The notes under the pieces were generated by a model that searched no databases, had not been told where the DNA came from, and saw only the letters and a list, made by a program, of their open reading frames with translations. From assembly GCA_026224825.1 (NCBI GenBank), contig JAMFRO010000016.1, positions 33,391 to 97,390 on the forward strand: DNA of 64,000 nucleotides, given 5' to 3'. The translations under genes were made by a program, and so were the position numbers. Source of the stretch: a bacterium (lineage in GTDB: Bacteria > Pseudomonadota > Alphaproteobacteria > Acetobacterales > Acetobacteraceae). Below are positions 52,016-60,225 of the stretch, piece by piece. Position 1 is the first letter of the stretch, and each line of letters starts with the position of its first letter.

Positions 52016-54763
52016 ATGACCAAAAGAATGTTAATCGACGCCAGCCATGCGGAAGAAACCCGCGTGGTGATGCTGGACGGCACCCGGCTTGAGGATTTCG
52101 ACGTTGAGACCGCCGGCCGCAAGCAGATCAAAGGCAATATCTACCTTGCCAAGGTAATCCGGGTCGAACCCAGCCTGCAGGCAGCCTTCGTCGAGTACGG
52201 CGGCAACCGCCACGGCTTCCTCGCCTTCGGCGAAATCCACCCCGATTATTACCAGATCCCCATCGCCGACCGCCAGAAGCTCCTCGCCCTCCAGGCCGAG
52301 GAAGAAGAGGCCGGCACCGAGGATTTTTATCCCGAAGAGGCGCCGGCCGAGACGCGGGACGAGCCGCAGCAGGCTGCCCAGCCGCTCGACATCAAGCCGA
52401 TCGAGATCGTTTCCGCCCCCCCGCCTGATGAAGCCCAGAGCCAAGGCGAAGCCTTCGATCAATCCGCACATGTGTATGATGCGCTGAGCGAGGGTGGCCC
52501 AACCGGTTTTGCGCCGGACGCGGAAGCCCCGGCCGACGATTCCCAGGCCGAAGCCCTGCCAGCGGAAATTGCCGCCGAAGCCCTCGCCGACGCCCCGGCC
52601 GAGAACGGCGATGCCGACTCCACCGTCGAAACCGTGGAATCCAACGAGGCCGTGGAAACCATCTCCGCCGACGACGGCCCGGCCCCCGAGCAGCTCGGTG
52701 GCGATGGCGATGACGCCGCCGAAGCCCGCGAGCGCCGCATGCGCCAGCGCTTCCTGCGCAACTACAAAATCCAGGACGTGATCCACCGCCGCCAGATCAT
52801 GCTGATCCAGGTGGTGAAGGAAGAGCGCGGCAATAAGGGCGCAGCCCTCACCACCTATCTGTCCCTGGCCGGCCGCTTCTCCGTGCTGATGCCCAACTCC
52901 CCCACCGGGGGTGGCGTCTCACGCAAAATCACCTCCCAGGCCGACCGCCGCCGCCTCAAAGAGGCGATGCAGGAGCTGGACGTGCCCCAGGGCATGGGCC
53001 TCATCGTCCGCACGGCAGGTGCGAACCGCCCGAAACCCGAAATCAAGCGCGATTGCGAATATCTGCTGCGTTTGTGGGACGACATCCGCGACAAGACCAT
53101 GGAATCCTCGGCCCCGGCGCTGATCTATGAGGAAGCCAACCTCATCAAGCGCGCCATCCGCGATGTGTACACGCGCGATGTCGAGGAAATCCTGGTCGAC
53201 GGCCAGGAAGGCTACACCGCCGCGCGCGACTTCATGCGTATGCTCATGCCGAGCCATGCCAACAAGGTCACCGCCTGGGCCGAAGGCCAGCAGCCGCTCT
53301 TCTCCAAATACCAGGTGGAAGCCCAGCTCGACGCCATGCTGAACCCCACGGTCCAGCTACGCTCCGGCGGCTATATCGTCATCAACCAGACCGAGGCGCT
53401 GGTCGCCATCGACGTTAACTCCGGCCGCTCCACCCGCGAGCGCAGCATCGAAGACACAGCCCTGCGTACCAACCTCGAAGCCGCCGAAGAGGCCGCCAAG
53501 CAGTTGCGCATGCGCGATCTGGCCGGGCTCATCGTCATCGACTTCATCGACATGGAGTCCCGCAAGAACAATGCGGCGGTGGAGCGCAAGCTCAAGGATT
53601 CGCTCAAACACGACCGCGCCCGCATCCAGGTCGGCTCCATCAGCCATTTCGGCCTCATGGAAATGTCGCGCCAGCGGCTGCGCCCCTCGCTCACCGAGGC
53701 CTCGCTGATCACCTGCCCGCATTGCGCCGGCCAGGGCCATATCCGCTCGCCGGAGAGTGCGGCACTGCACATCCTGCGCGCCATCGAGGATGAGGGCGCG
53801 AAATACCGCGCGGCCGAAATCTCGGTCGTGCTGCCGCCGGAAATCGCCTTCTACCTGTTCAACCACAAGCGCGAGCGGCTCACCCTCATCGAGGCCCGCT
53901 ACAACATGCGGGTGACCTTCACGCCCGACGGCGCCTTGGCCGGCACCAATTTCCGCATCGAGCGTCTGCGTACCCAGACCGCACCGCCGCCGGCCCCCGC
54001 CCCCGTCCGCCCCGAGCGCCAGATTGCGGCACCCGAGCCGGAAGTGGCCGAGGAGGAAGAGAGCGAGGTTGAGACCGCTGATACCAATGAGGGCGGCACC
54101 AACGAGGGCGGCACGGCCGAGGAAAAAGCCGACCGCAAGCGCCGCCGCCGCCGCCGTGGCAAGCGCCGTGACGACCGTCCCGCGCAGGAGTCATCCGAGA
54201 CCGCTGGGGAGGCCGTTGAGGGCGAAACCCAGGCCGAAATCCCCGGCACCGGCGAGCAGCCGGGGCTGGAGCAGCCCAGCGAGATCGATTTGGTGCTGGA
54301 AGCCGCCCTCGGCGCACCCGCCGACGAACCCGAGCCCGTGCTGACCGAGCCGGCGCCTGAGGAAGAGGCAGCGCCCAAGCGCCGCCGCCCCCGGAGCAGA
54401 AAACGCCGTGGCGACCCCGCCGAAGGTGAAGCGCCGACTGAGGCCCCGGAGGCCGCACCTATCCCGGTCTACACCGACATCGCGGATATTTTCGAAGCCG
54501 CAGAGCGCGCCGAGGAAGCCGCCCGCGCTGCCCGCCGCGCCGCACCCGTGGCGGTGGCCCCGGCCGTGATTGTGGAACCAGCCCCCTCTATTGCCATTGA
54601 GCCGGCCGCCGAAGCCCCCGCCGAGGAAGCACCCGCCCCCAAGGCGGAGACACCCAAGGCCAAGCCCACGGTCCAGCCCCCGCTCCAGCCCACAGTCCAG
54701 CCCATCGTCATCGGCGAGGGCGACGCCTCGGGTGAGAAAAAACGCGGCTGGTGGCGCCGCTAA
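52016..54763 (+). CDS. rne: Ribonuclease E
   Basis: The 915-residue endoribonuclease processes and degrades RNA. The N-terminal S1 domain (residues 35-290) is split by an acidic, low-complexity insertion of about 140 residues (85-235), rich in Glu, Ala and Pro. The catalytic core has the RNase E/G active-site residues in AIDVNSGRS (near 465) and VIDFIDMES (near 505) and the zinc-link TCPHCAGQG (near 566). The C-terminal tail (660-915) is highly charged, with an RKRRRRRRGKRR-type RNA-binding patch and Pro/Ala-rich acidic repeats for degradosome contacts. Short CCGGAG site upstream. Confidence 0.95.
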   Translation: MTKRMLIDASHAEETRVVMLDGTRLEDFDVETAGRKQIKGNIYLAKVIRVEPSLQAAFVEYGGNRHGFLAFGEIHPDYYQIPIADRQKLLALQAEEEEAGTEDFYPEEAPAETRDEPQQAAQPLDIKPIEIVSAPPPDEAQSQGEAFDQSAHVYDALSEGGPTGFAPDAEAPADDSQAEALPAEIAAEALADAPAENGDADSTVETVESNEAVETISADDGPAPEQLGGDGDDAAEARERRMRQRFLRNYKIQDVIHRRQIMLIQVVKEERGNKGAALTTYLSLAGRFSVLMPNSPTGGGVSRKITSQADRRRLKEAMQELDVPQGMGLIVRTAGANRPKPEIKRDCEYLLRLWDDIRDKTMESSAPALIYEEANLIKRAIRDVYTRDVEEILVDGQEGYTAARDFMRMLMPSHANKVTAWAEGQQPLFSKYQVEAQLDAMLNPTVQLRSGGYIVINQTEALVAIDVNSGRSTRERSIEDTALRTNLEAAEEAAKQLRMRDLAGLIVIDFIDMESRKNNAAVERKLKDSLKHDRARIQVGSISHFGLMEMSRQRLRPSLTEASLITCPHCAGQGHIRSPESAALHILRAIEDEGAKYRAAEISVVLPPEIAFYLFNHKRERLTLIEARYNMRVTFTPDGALAGTNFRIERLRTQTAPPPAPAPVRPERQIAAPEPEVAEEEESEVETADTNEGGTNEGGTAEEKADRKRRRRRRGKRRDDRPAQESSETAGEAVEGETQAEIPGTGEQPGLEQPSEIDLVLEAALGAPADEPEPVLTEPAPEEEAAPKRRRPRSRKRRGDPAEGEAPTEAPEAAPIPVYTDIADIFEAAERAEEAARAARRAAPVAVAPAVIVEPAPSIAIEPAAEAPAEEAPAPKAETPKAKPTVQPPLQPTVQPIVIGEGDASGEKKRGWWRR

Positions 54764-54785
54764 CCGGCCGGAATTCACACTTCGC

Positions 54786-54819
54786 AGTGAACTGGCGGCC
54801 CCCCGGCCGTCAGTTCACT
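54786..54819 (+). terminator. Strong hairpin after rne, lacking a T-run
   Basis: Left arm 54786-54800 and right arm 54805-54819 form a 15-bp stem (one G-U pair) around CCCC, 22 bp after the rne stop. No T-run follows on either strand. It may be a factor-dependent terminator or an mRNA 3'-end stabiliser. Confidence 0.65.
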
Positions 54820-54902
54820 TGAAAATCCGGTAAAATAGGCCAATCATAGAGCTGGCCCCCCTGATTTTCTCAGGAATGCCCTCTCAGGAGTGATTAAAGT
54901 CC

Positions 54903-55685
54903 ATGGCTCTGAACCCGAATAATTCATACCGCACGGCGCAGACCGGCTATGCCGGCTACGACAGCGCGGCACTCGACGCAGGCCTGCGCGCCTACATGCT
55001 GCGCGTGTATAACTGGATGGCCTCCGGCCTGGTTCTCACCGGCCTGGTCGCCTACGCCATCTTCGCCGTCCCGGCCCTGCACGCGCTGTTCTACACCACG
55101 CGCATGGATGCCGCCGGCTATCCGGTGCAGGCCCCCACCATCCTCTCCTACATCGCCATTTTCGCACCGCTTGGCTTCGTGCTGGTGCTGAGCTTCGGCA
55201 TCAACAAGCTTTCCACCACAGCCGCGCAAGGCCTGTTCTGGGCCTTCTGCGCCGTCATGGGGGCCAGCCTTACCACCATTCTCATGGTCTATACCGGCAC
55301 ATCCGTGGCTGAAGTCTTCTTCATCACCGCCGGTACCTTCGCGGGCACCAGCCTGTATGGCTACACCACGGGGCGTGACCTCACGAGCTGGGGCAGCTTC
55401 TTCTTCATGGGGCTCATCGGCATCATCCTGGCCTCGGTCGTGAACATCTTCCTGCACTCCTCGGCCATGCAATTCGCCATCTCCGTCCTCGGCGTGTTCA
55501 TCTTCCTCGGCCTCACCGCCTATGACACCCAGCGCATCAAGGCCAGCTACCTCCAGTTCGGCGGTGCCTACGGCGCGGATATGGCCGGCAAGCGCTCGGT
55601 CTACGACGCGCTGCAGCTCTATCTGAACTTCATCAACCTGTTCATGTTCCTGCTGCAGCTCTTCGGCCAGCGGAACCAGCGCTAA
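54903..55685 (+). CDS. Bax inhibitor-1/YccA family membrane protein
   Basis: The 260-residue protein has seven predicted membrane helices (starting near 35, 75, 98, 120, 150, 175 and 235). Family features include LRVYNWMASGLVLTGLVAY at the N-terminus and FLGLTAYDTQRIKASYLQFG near 195-215, with the Asp pair region implicated in calcium/proton leak. Members of the BI-1 family modulate membrane proteostasis through FtsH or calcium. The start at 54903 follows GGAGTGATTAAAGTCC. The next gene starts 1 bp after its stop. Confidence 0.92.
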   Translation: MALNPNNSYRTAQTGYAGYDSAALDAGLRAYMLRVYNWMASGLVLTGLVAYAIFAVPALHALFYTTRMDAAGYPVQAPTILSYIAIFAPLGFVLVLSFGINKLSTTAAQGLFWAFCAVMGASLTTILMVYTGTSVAEVFFITAGTFAGTSLYGYTTGRDLTSWGSFFFMGLIGIILASVVNIFLHSSAMQFAISVLGVFIFLGLTAYDTQRIKASYLQFGGAYGADMAGKRSVYDALQLYLNFINLFMFLLQLFGQRNQR

Positions 55686-55686
55686 C

Positions 55687-56202
55687 ATGGAGACGGCGGC
55701 GGTCCTGACCTGTATCAGCCAGGACCGCCCCGGCCTCGTCAACGCCATCTCCGAGGCCATCGCGGCCTCAGGCGGCAACTGGCTGGAAAGCCGGCTCGAA
55801 CATCTGGCCGGGCAATTCGCCGGCATAATCCTCATCCGCCTGGCCGATGAACGCATCCCCGCCCTCACCCAGGCCTTGCAGGCTCTACCGGGCCTAAACA
55901 TCACCATCGCCCGCGGCACCACCGAGCCGGAACCCGCCCTCGAACCCCTCGTGCTGGAAATCCTCGGCCACGACCGCCCCGGCATCGTCCGCGATGTAAC
56001 GCAAGCCATCACCAAACTCGGCGTGAATATCGAGGAGTTTTCCTCCTCCATTGAAAGCGCGCCGTTTACGGGCGAGGACATGTTCCGGGCGGTGCTGAAG
56101 CTTGGGCTGCCTGAACATGTGTCGAGCGACGAGGTGCGCCGCGTGCTGGAACGGCTGGCGGATGAGATTATGGTGGATGTGAGGACTGGGGCGGAAGTTT
56201 AA
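55687..56202 (+). CDS. Tandem ACT-domain protein, GcvR-like
   Basis: A 171-residue protein made of two ACT domains: residues 4-80 (AVLTCISQDRPGLVNAISEAIAASGGNWLES) and 88-165 (VLEILGHDRPGIVRDVTQAITKLGVNIEEFSS). This is the GcvR/YaaK-like arrangement. In E. coli GcvR binds glycine and controls the gcv operon with GcvA; ACT pairs in general sense amino acids. No gcv genes are nearby, so the ligand is unknown. It is tightly linked to the BI-1 family gene and should share its transcript. Confidence 0.88.
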   Translation: METAAVLTCISQDRPGLVNAISEAIAASGGNWLESRLEHLAGQFAGIILIRLADERIPALTQALQALPGLNITIARGTTEPEPALEPLVLEILGHDRPGIVRDVTQAITKLGVNIEEFSSSIESAPFTGEDMFRAVLKLGLPEHVSSDEVRRVLERLADEIMVDVRTGAEV

Positions 56203-56269
56203 AGAAGCCAGCGGCTGCTTTGACCACAAATTTTTTCGATATCTCCAATACAAGCCGGATTGACGGCCT

Positions 56270-56312
56270 TTTGTGTTTGTAGGGGTTTTCTCAAAAACCC
56301 TACAAACACAAA
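56270..56312 (+). terminator. Long hairpin downstream of the ACT-domain gene
   Basis: Left arm 56270-56289 and right arm 56293-56312 pair over 20 bp with one mismatch around CTC. The arms are AT-rich (TTTGTGTTTGTAGGG / CCCTACAAACACAAA). It ends the operon from 54903, or belongs to the AT-rich islet that begins here. Confidence 0.7.
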
Positions 56313-56395
56313 GTTATCCACAACCTATTGATTTGATTATCAATACGCTTGCCCTACACCTTCTTTAGTGGCATACTTCCAACAGTTAAGGAGTG

Positions 56396-56469
56396 AGCCC
56401 CCAGCAGGACTCGAACCCGCGACCCCCGGCGTACTAGACCGGCGCTCTATCCAGCTGAGCTATGGAGGC
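56396..56469 (-). tRNA. tRNA with anticodon AGT by standard folding, CCA not encoded
   Basis: The minus strand folds into a complete cloverleaf. The acceptor GCCTCCA pairs with TGGGGGC, the D-arm GCTC/GAGC encloses AGCTGGATA, and the T-arm is GCGGG-TTCGAGT-CCTGC. The anticodon stem CCGGT/GCCGG encloses the 7-base loop CTAGTAC, giving U33 and anticodon AGT (Thr codon ACU). A at position 34 is rare in bacteria outside tRNA-Arg, discriminator T73 is unusual for Thr, and the 3' end is CAC rather than CCA. It lies at the edge of the AT-rich islet 56.2-57.4 kb. Identity is uncertain. Confidence 0.65.
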
Positions 56470-56543
56470 GTCGGTGGTGGCTTAGTAGGAAACTACAAAT
56501 CCCCCCGGCTAACGGATCGATCTTGTACGGGTGATGTACTGCA

Positions 56544-57272
56544 TCACGCTTTATCCTTTCCTATTTCTGTCTCGTGAGTACTCCCCAGCGCCCCCGCGCT
56601 GGGGTTCTCGGGTACCGCCGGAAGCACTTGCTCCGCCTGCGGCCCGTAGAACCAAGTTTGCCCCTTCCGGTGTACTATTCCCTCCTGGGAAAGACGGTAA
56701 AGAGTCATGCCAACGGTTTTTTCGTGAACATGAAGCAAGTTCACGCGTTCAATGTATTGGCGAAGCGCCAAAGACCGTTCGCCGTTAGGCGCAATCTCTC
56801 TCAAACGATTAAGTACAGCATCCTTGACCTTGGCTTGCCTAGCGGGCGCAGGCTCATCGGCACCCACCTCAGCGGAAGCGAGGACTAAGCTCTTTTGTCC
56901 AAATTCTGCCAGCTTTTGATCAGATAAAGAGCGAAGCCTTTCCTCGAATTCCGCAGCACGACGAAGCCACGACGAGGCTTCACCCGAACTTCCACGCGTC
57001 CGAAAGTCCTCGGCTCGGGAGCGGTACATTCGAATGCGCTCACGAAGTTCGATTATCTCTTGATCGTTTTCTAAAGGATCAAAAACAACATCAAAAAATT
57101 TGGCTGCCGCTTGGCATTCAGCCAATTCACGCTCGATTTCCCGATCTCGGACAGAAAGTTTTACTTGCTCATCTCGCAAGGCACTTCGTTCACGCAAAAG
57201 CCGATCCCGCTGCGCAAAAATCTTCGCGGCGGCCGCTTTTTGTAAATCAGAATCGTGCGTCTTAACAGGCAT
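56544..57272 (-). CDS. Coiled-coil plus winged-helix-like orphan protein
   Basis: The 242-residue frame has a long N-terminal coiled coil (about residues 15-125, rich in Arg, Glu and Leu: RLLRERSALRDEQVKLSVRDREIERELAEC). A C-terminal globular part reads TVGMTLYRLSQEGIVHRKGQTWFYGP, which looks like a winged-helix wing and suggests DNA binding. Base composition is lower in GC than the host, and it sits between an odd tRNA and thyX, consistent with an acquired islet. No integrase or other mobile gene is visible. Function not recognised. Confidence 0.65.
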   Translation of the reverse strand: MPVKTHDSDLQKAAAAKIFAQRDRLLRERSALRDEQVKLSVRDREIERELAECQAAAKFFDVVFDPLENDQEIIELRERIRMYRSRAEDFRTRGSSGEASSWLRRAAEFEERLRSLSDQKLAEFGQKSLVLASAEVGADEPAPARQAKVKDAVLNRLREIAPNGERSLALRQYIERVNLLHVHEKTVGMTLYRLSQEGIVHRKGQTWFYGPQAEQVLPAVPENPSAGALGSTHETEIGKDKA

Positions 57273-57398
57273 GCCACTTTCTAGACGCCTCGTATTTGGA
57301 AAGCAATCAAAAATTGATGTCTTTTATAACCTCTACGGATTTGATTTCTTTCTTGCGGTACAATCTCGGCTCGAGACCGGGGGCTCTTGCACGTCAGG

Positions 57399-58301
57399 CT
57401 ACCGCCCAATCGCCGTCATAAACTCCGTCCATTCCCGCTTGGACAACCCAGACCCAGCCTGCTCCACCGTCTCCCCGGCCAGAATCCTCTGCAAACTCTC
57501 CATCATCTTCGCCGAGAACGTCACCGCCCCCAGCCGGTAGTCACAGAACGCCTTGTAGGACAGCGGCACCCAGGCCGCCGCCATTTCCAGCATCGCCTCG
57601 GCATAAACCCGTATCTCATACTGCGCATGCGCATCCGCCCGCAGCCGCAGGAAGTGGAACAGATTGTGTAAATCCGTCTTCCAGTACCACTGCGTATAGG
57701 TGTTCAGCGTCAAATTCATCCGCGCCAGCTCACGCGCCAGGCCGATATCCTCGCCCAGCATCTCCTCGTAATGCTCGTAGGTCTGGTCCGCATCCTGCCG
57801 CAGCAGCCCCAAAACCCGCTCGGCCGTGGCCGCATCCAGCACCTCGCCCCGCCCCTGCCGGTTGTCAGTAGACTGCAGCGCCAACTGCTCGGGCGTGGGC
57901 AAATAAAAATCCTTATCCATAATCGAATACCGCGCCGAATACTCGTTCACATTCGCCGTCCGGTGCCTGATCCACTGCCGCGCCACGAAAATCGGCAGTT
58001 TCACATGAAACTTGATCTCGCACATCTCGAACGGCGTGGAATGGTAATGCCGCATGAGGTAGCGGATCAGCCCCTCATCCTCCAGCGCCTTGCGCGTGCC
58101 CCGCCCGTAGGAGACGCGCGCGGCCTGCACCACCGCGCTGTCATCGCCCATATAATCCACCACCCGCACAAAGCCGTGGTCCAGCACCGGCACGGCCTTG
58201 AACAGATATTCCTCCAGCGCCGGCACGGTCGGCCGCAGGGTGGAGTGGGTCGCATTACGGGCGGCGTCGATTTCCGATGCCTGTTCTGGGGTCAGGGTCA
58301 T
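57399..58301 (-). CDS. thyX: Flavin-dependent thymidylate synthase
   Basis: The 300-residue ThyX makes dTMP from dUMP using FAD and methylenetetrahydrofolate. The signature RHRx7S is complete in [11 protein letters not shown] near residues 110-120, and the ALTVRH-independent FAD/dUMP region includes [22 protein letters not shown] and the C-terminal [23 protein letters not shown]. ThyX rather than ThyA implies independence from dihydrofolate reductase for this step. The start precedes the permuted tmRNA gene, transcribed in the opposite direction. Confidence 0.95.
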   Translation of the reverse strand: MTLTPEQASEIDAARNATHSTLRPTVPALEEYLFKAVPVLDHGFVRVVDYMGDDSAVVQAARVSYGRGTRKALEDEGLIRYLMRHYHSTPFEMCEIKFHVKLPIFVARQWIRHRTANVNEYSARYSIMDKDFYLPTPEQLALQSTDNRQGRGEVLDAATAERVLGLLRQDADQTYEHYEEMLGEDIGLARELARMNLTLNTYTQWYWKTDLHNLFHFLRLRADAHAQYEIRVYAEAMLEMAAAWVPLSYKAFCDYRLGAVTFSAKMMESLQRILAGETVEQAGSGLSKREWTEFMTAIGR

Positions 58302-58346
58302 GATAACACTCTTTCACATTCCACGATTCGCGCCTATATAGAGGGT

Positions 58347-58670
58347 GCCGGCTTGCCGGCTATGGTGATAAACGGTGCGTGAAATAAACATTGTGGACCC
58401 GGGGGCAGTACCCGGCGCCTCCACCAAATAGCTGACGGTGCCGGGTGTAGTTAGCCAAGCACCGCCGTTCCGGGCAACCGGGAAGGCCAGCTCATATGGG
58501 GGTGAAATAGCTTCGACACGTGTGGTAAAGACCCATCTTTTGCCCGGCATTGTACCGCCGTCATCGGGCTATATCTTAAATGCGAACGATAACAACGTAG
58601 CATTCGCGGTCGCTGCCTAAACAGCAGCTAAGCGCGGTTCGGGGGGCACCGGGCAACAGAAGCCCCCCAC
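58347..58670 (+). ncRNA. ssrA: Circularly permuted (two-piece) tmRNA gene
   Basis: The acceptor piece is encoded first: an acceptor strand CGCCTCC (58416-58422) followed by ACCA ends at 58426. After about 70 bases of spacer, the coding piece starts at 58498 with GGGGGTGAAATAGCTTCGAC, whose first seven bases pair with that acceptor strand. The tag frame at 58582-58620 reads ANDNNVAFAVAA then TAA. A TATATA box at 58335-58340 with TTTCAC-like -35 fits a start near 58347. A GGGGGGC/GCCCCCC hairpin (58641-58668) closes the 3' end. It rescues stalled ribosomes and tags their products for proteolysis. Confidence 0.93.
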
Positions 58671-58710
58671 TCTCTTGACAGTCCCCGGCCCCAGCGCCCC
58701 AATACAGCGC

Positions 58711-59382
58711 ATGAGCAATCCCTGGGACGAGTATTTCGCCGCTATCGGCACACCGCTCCACGACATCATCGGCCAGTTCGACAGCCTCGGCCAGAATTGC
58801 GAATTCGGCTTCATCCAGGCCGCCAACCATTTCGGCGAGGGCAATCTGCTCACCTTCGCTCTGGCCGAAAGTGCCAATGCCGTCATCCGCCTGCTGGAGC
58901 AGCGCATGCAAGGGCTGTACGCGCGAGACCGGCTGGAGCAAGTCGGCGATGGCCCGCTTGTGCGCGACCGCCATTACGGCATCGCCTTCCATTCCAAAAT
59001 GTATATGCACAAGGGCGTCCCCACGCCGGAGGCCGAGCGCGACGCCATCTATGCCGACGACCTCGGCAGAATCACCTATCAGACAGACAAGTTCAGCGCC
59101 GAACTGCGCGCGCCCAGGCGCATCTGGGTGTATAAAAGCCTGAATCCCGTCGGCCTCGGCAAAATCATCGAGCTGCACGGCGCCCTCAGCGCCTACGGCC
59201 CCAACCGGCTGCTGGTGGTGCAGGCGGACCCCACCAAGCCGGCTGCCGTGGAAATGCTGGACCAGGGCCTCTACCTCGGCCATCTGCCCGCCTATTCCCC
59301 CGGCGACGAAGCCTGGCGTTTCGACGCGCCGGGCTGGTCCACTTTGCTGCGCGGCACATTACGGCTGGCCGGCCATCGCTAA
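58711..59382 (+). CDS. Conserved protein with SLGxNCEFG motif, unknown function
   Basis: Start taken at ATG 58711 (MSNPWDEYFAAIG), giving 223 residues. Near residues 22-33 it has FDSLGQNCEFGFI, resembling the SLGxNCxxG motif of a family of presumed cysteine-peptidase-like or glycan-modification proteins (DUF1796-like). A His later in the sequence (RDRHYGIAFHSKMYMHKG) could complete an active site. No signal peptide or membrane helix. It stands alone between the tmRNA gene and a terminator. Function is not established. Confidence 0.65.
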   Translation: MSNPWDEYFAAIGTPLHDIIGQFDSLGQNCEFGFIQAANHFGEGNLLTFALAESANAVIRLLEQRMQGLYARDRLEQVGDGPLVRDRHYGIAFHSKMYMHKGVPTPEAERDAIYADDLGRITYQTDKFSAELRAPRRIWVYKSLNPVGLGKIIELHGALSAYGPNRLLVVQADPTKPAAVEMLDQGLYLGHLPAYSPGDEAWRFDAPGWSTLLRGTLRLAGHR

Positions 59383-59395
59383 GGGCGAAAAAAAA

Positions 59396-59416
59396 GGCGG
59401 CGCATAAAGCGCCGCC
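59396..59416 (+). terminator. Intrinsic terminator-like hairpin
   Basis: GGCGGCGC (59396-59403) pairs perfectly with GCGCCGCC (59409-59416) around ATAAA. It is preceded by eight A residues and followed by AAGTTT. It ends the gene at 59382. The 206 bases beyond it, up to ispF, contain no convincing gene. Confidence 0.75.
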
Positions 59417-59622
59417 AAGTTTAGGGAGGAAACGTCCAAGAAATAGGAGAGCAAGCTCATCCTATGGGAAATTATATACGGGATGAAATCCGACTGAGAC
59501 AGTCGTGATTTCGCAGTGCAGCAATGAAAATTTGCTGACCATGATGTAATTTTTTACACACAACTGGTCGGTTTCGGTCACATACTGCAGTATTTAGCCG
59601 CATTCTTAAGCGGGCGTTTAAT

Positions 59623-60111
59623 TTACTCATCATCCGGCACCAGCACTATCACCGCCGCCTGCGCCGCTATCCCCTCGCCCCGCCCGGTAAAGCCGAGCTT
59701 CTCCGTGGTCGTCGCCTTCACCGAGATCCGGCTCTCCGCCACCCCCAGCAGTGCCGCCAGCCGGGCCCGCATCGCCGGCGCATGCGGCGTAATCTTCGGC
59801 CGCTCACATATAATGGTGATATCCGCATTGGCCAGCCGCCCGCCGCGCGCCGCAATCCGCCCCGCCGCATGGGTCAAAAACCGCGCGCTGTCAGCGTCTT
59901 TCCAGGTGTTCTCGCTGGGCGGAAAATGCCGGCCGATATCCCCCTCCGCCAGCGCCCCGTAAATCGCATCGCACAACGCGTGAATGCCCACATCCGCATC
60001 CGAATGCCCGGCCAGCCCCTTCTCGTGCGGCACTTCCACGCCGCAGATGATCAGTTTCCGCGCCTCCGCGAAAGCATGAACATCAAAACCAGTGCCGATC
60101 CGGGGAATCAT
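59623..60111 (-). CDS. ispF: 2-C-methyl-D-erythritol 2,4-cyclodiphosphate synthase
   Basis: The 162-residue enzyme of the MEP isoprenoid pathway cyclises CDP-methylerythritol phosphate. Zinc ligands Asp8 and His10 are in GTGFDVHAF and His42 in [10 protein letters not shown]; the [12 protein letters not shown] segment and [19 protein letters not shown] at the C-terminus complete the family pattern. Many alphaproteobacteria carry an IspD-IspF fusion, but here IspF is a stand-alone gene. It is divergent from dusB. Confidence 0.95.
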   Translation of the reverse strand: MIPRIGTGFDVHAFAEARKLIICGVEVPHEKGLAGHSDADVGIHALCDAIYGALAEGDIGRHFPPSENTWKDADSARFLTHAAGRIAARGGRLANADITIICERPKITPHAPAMRARLAALLGVAESRISVKATTTEKLGFTGRGEGIAAQAAVIVLVPDDE

Positions 60112-60225
60112 TTTCTACTCCTGCGCCTTGCTCGCAGGCAGATGTACGGTCTGCGCGCAAAGCGTCAACCTTTCTGCTCAACAGTCATTGCGCCGGACCC
60201 GTCCCGGCTCTAATTTGCCCAAATC

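Noticed and set aside
56396..56469. Reading the odd tRNA as an amber suppressor because CTA occurs in its loop
   Set aside because: With a 7-base loop and U33, CTA falls at positions 32-34; the anticodon is AGT.
59464..59508. A 14-residue open frame (MGNYIRDEIRLRQS) upstream of ispF
   Set aside because: No suitable ribosome-binding site within normal spacing and too short to judge.
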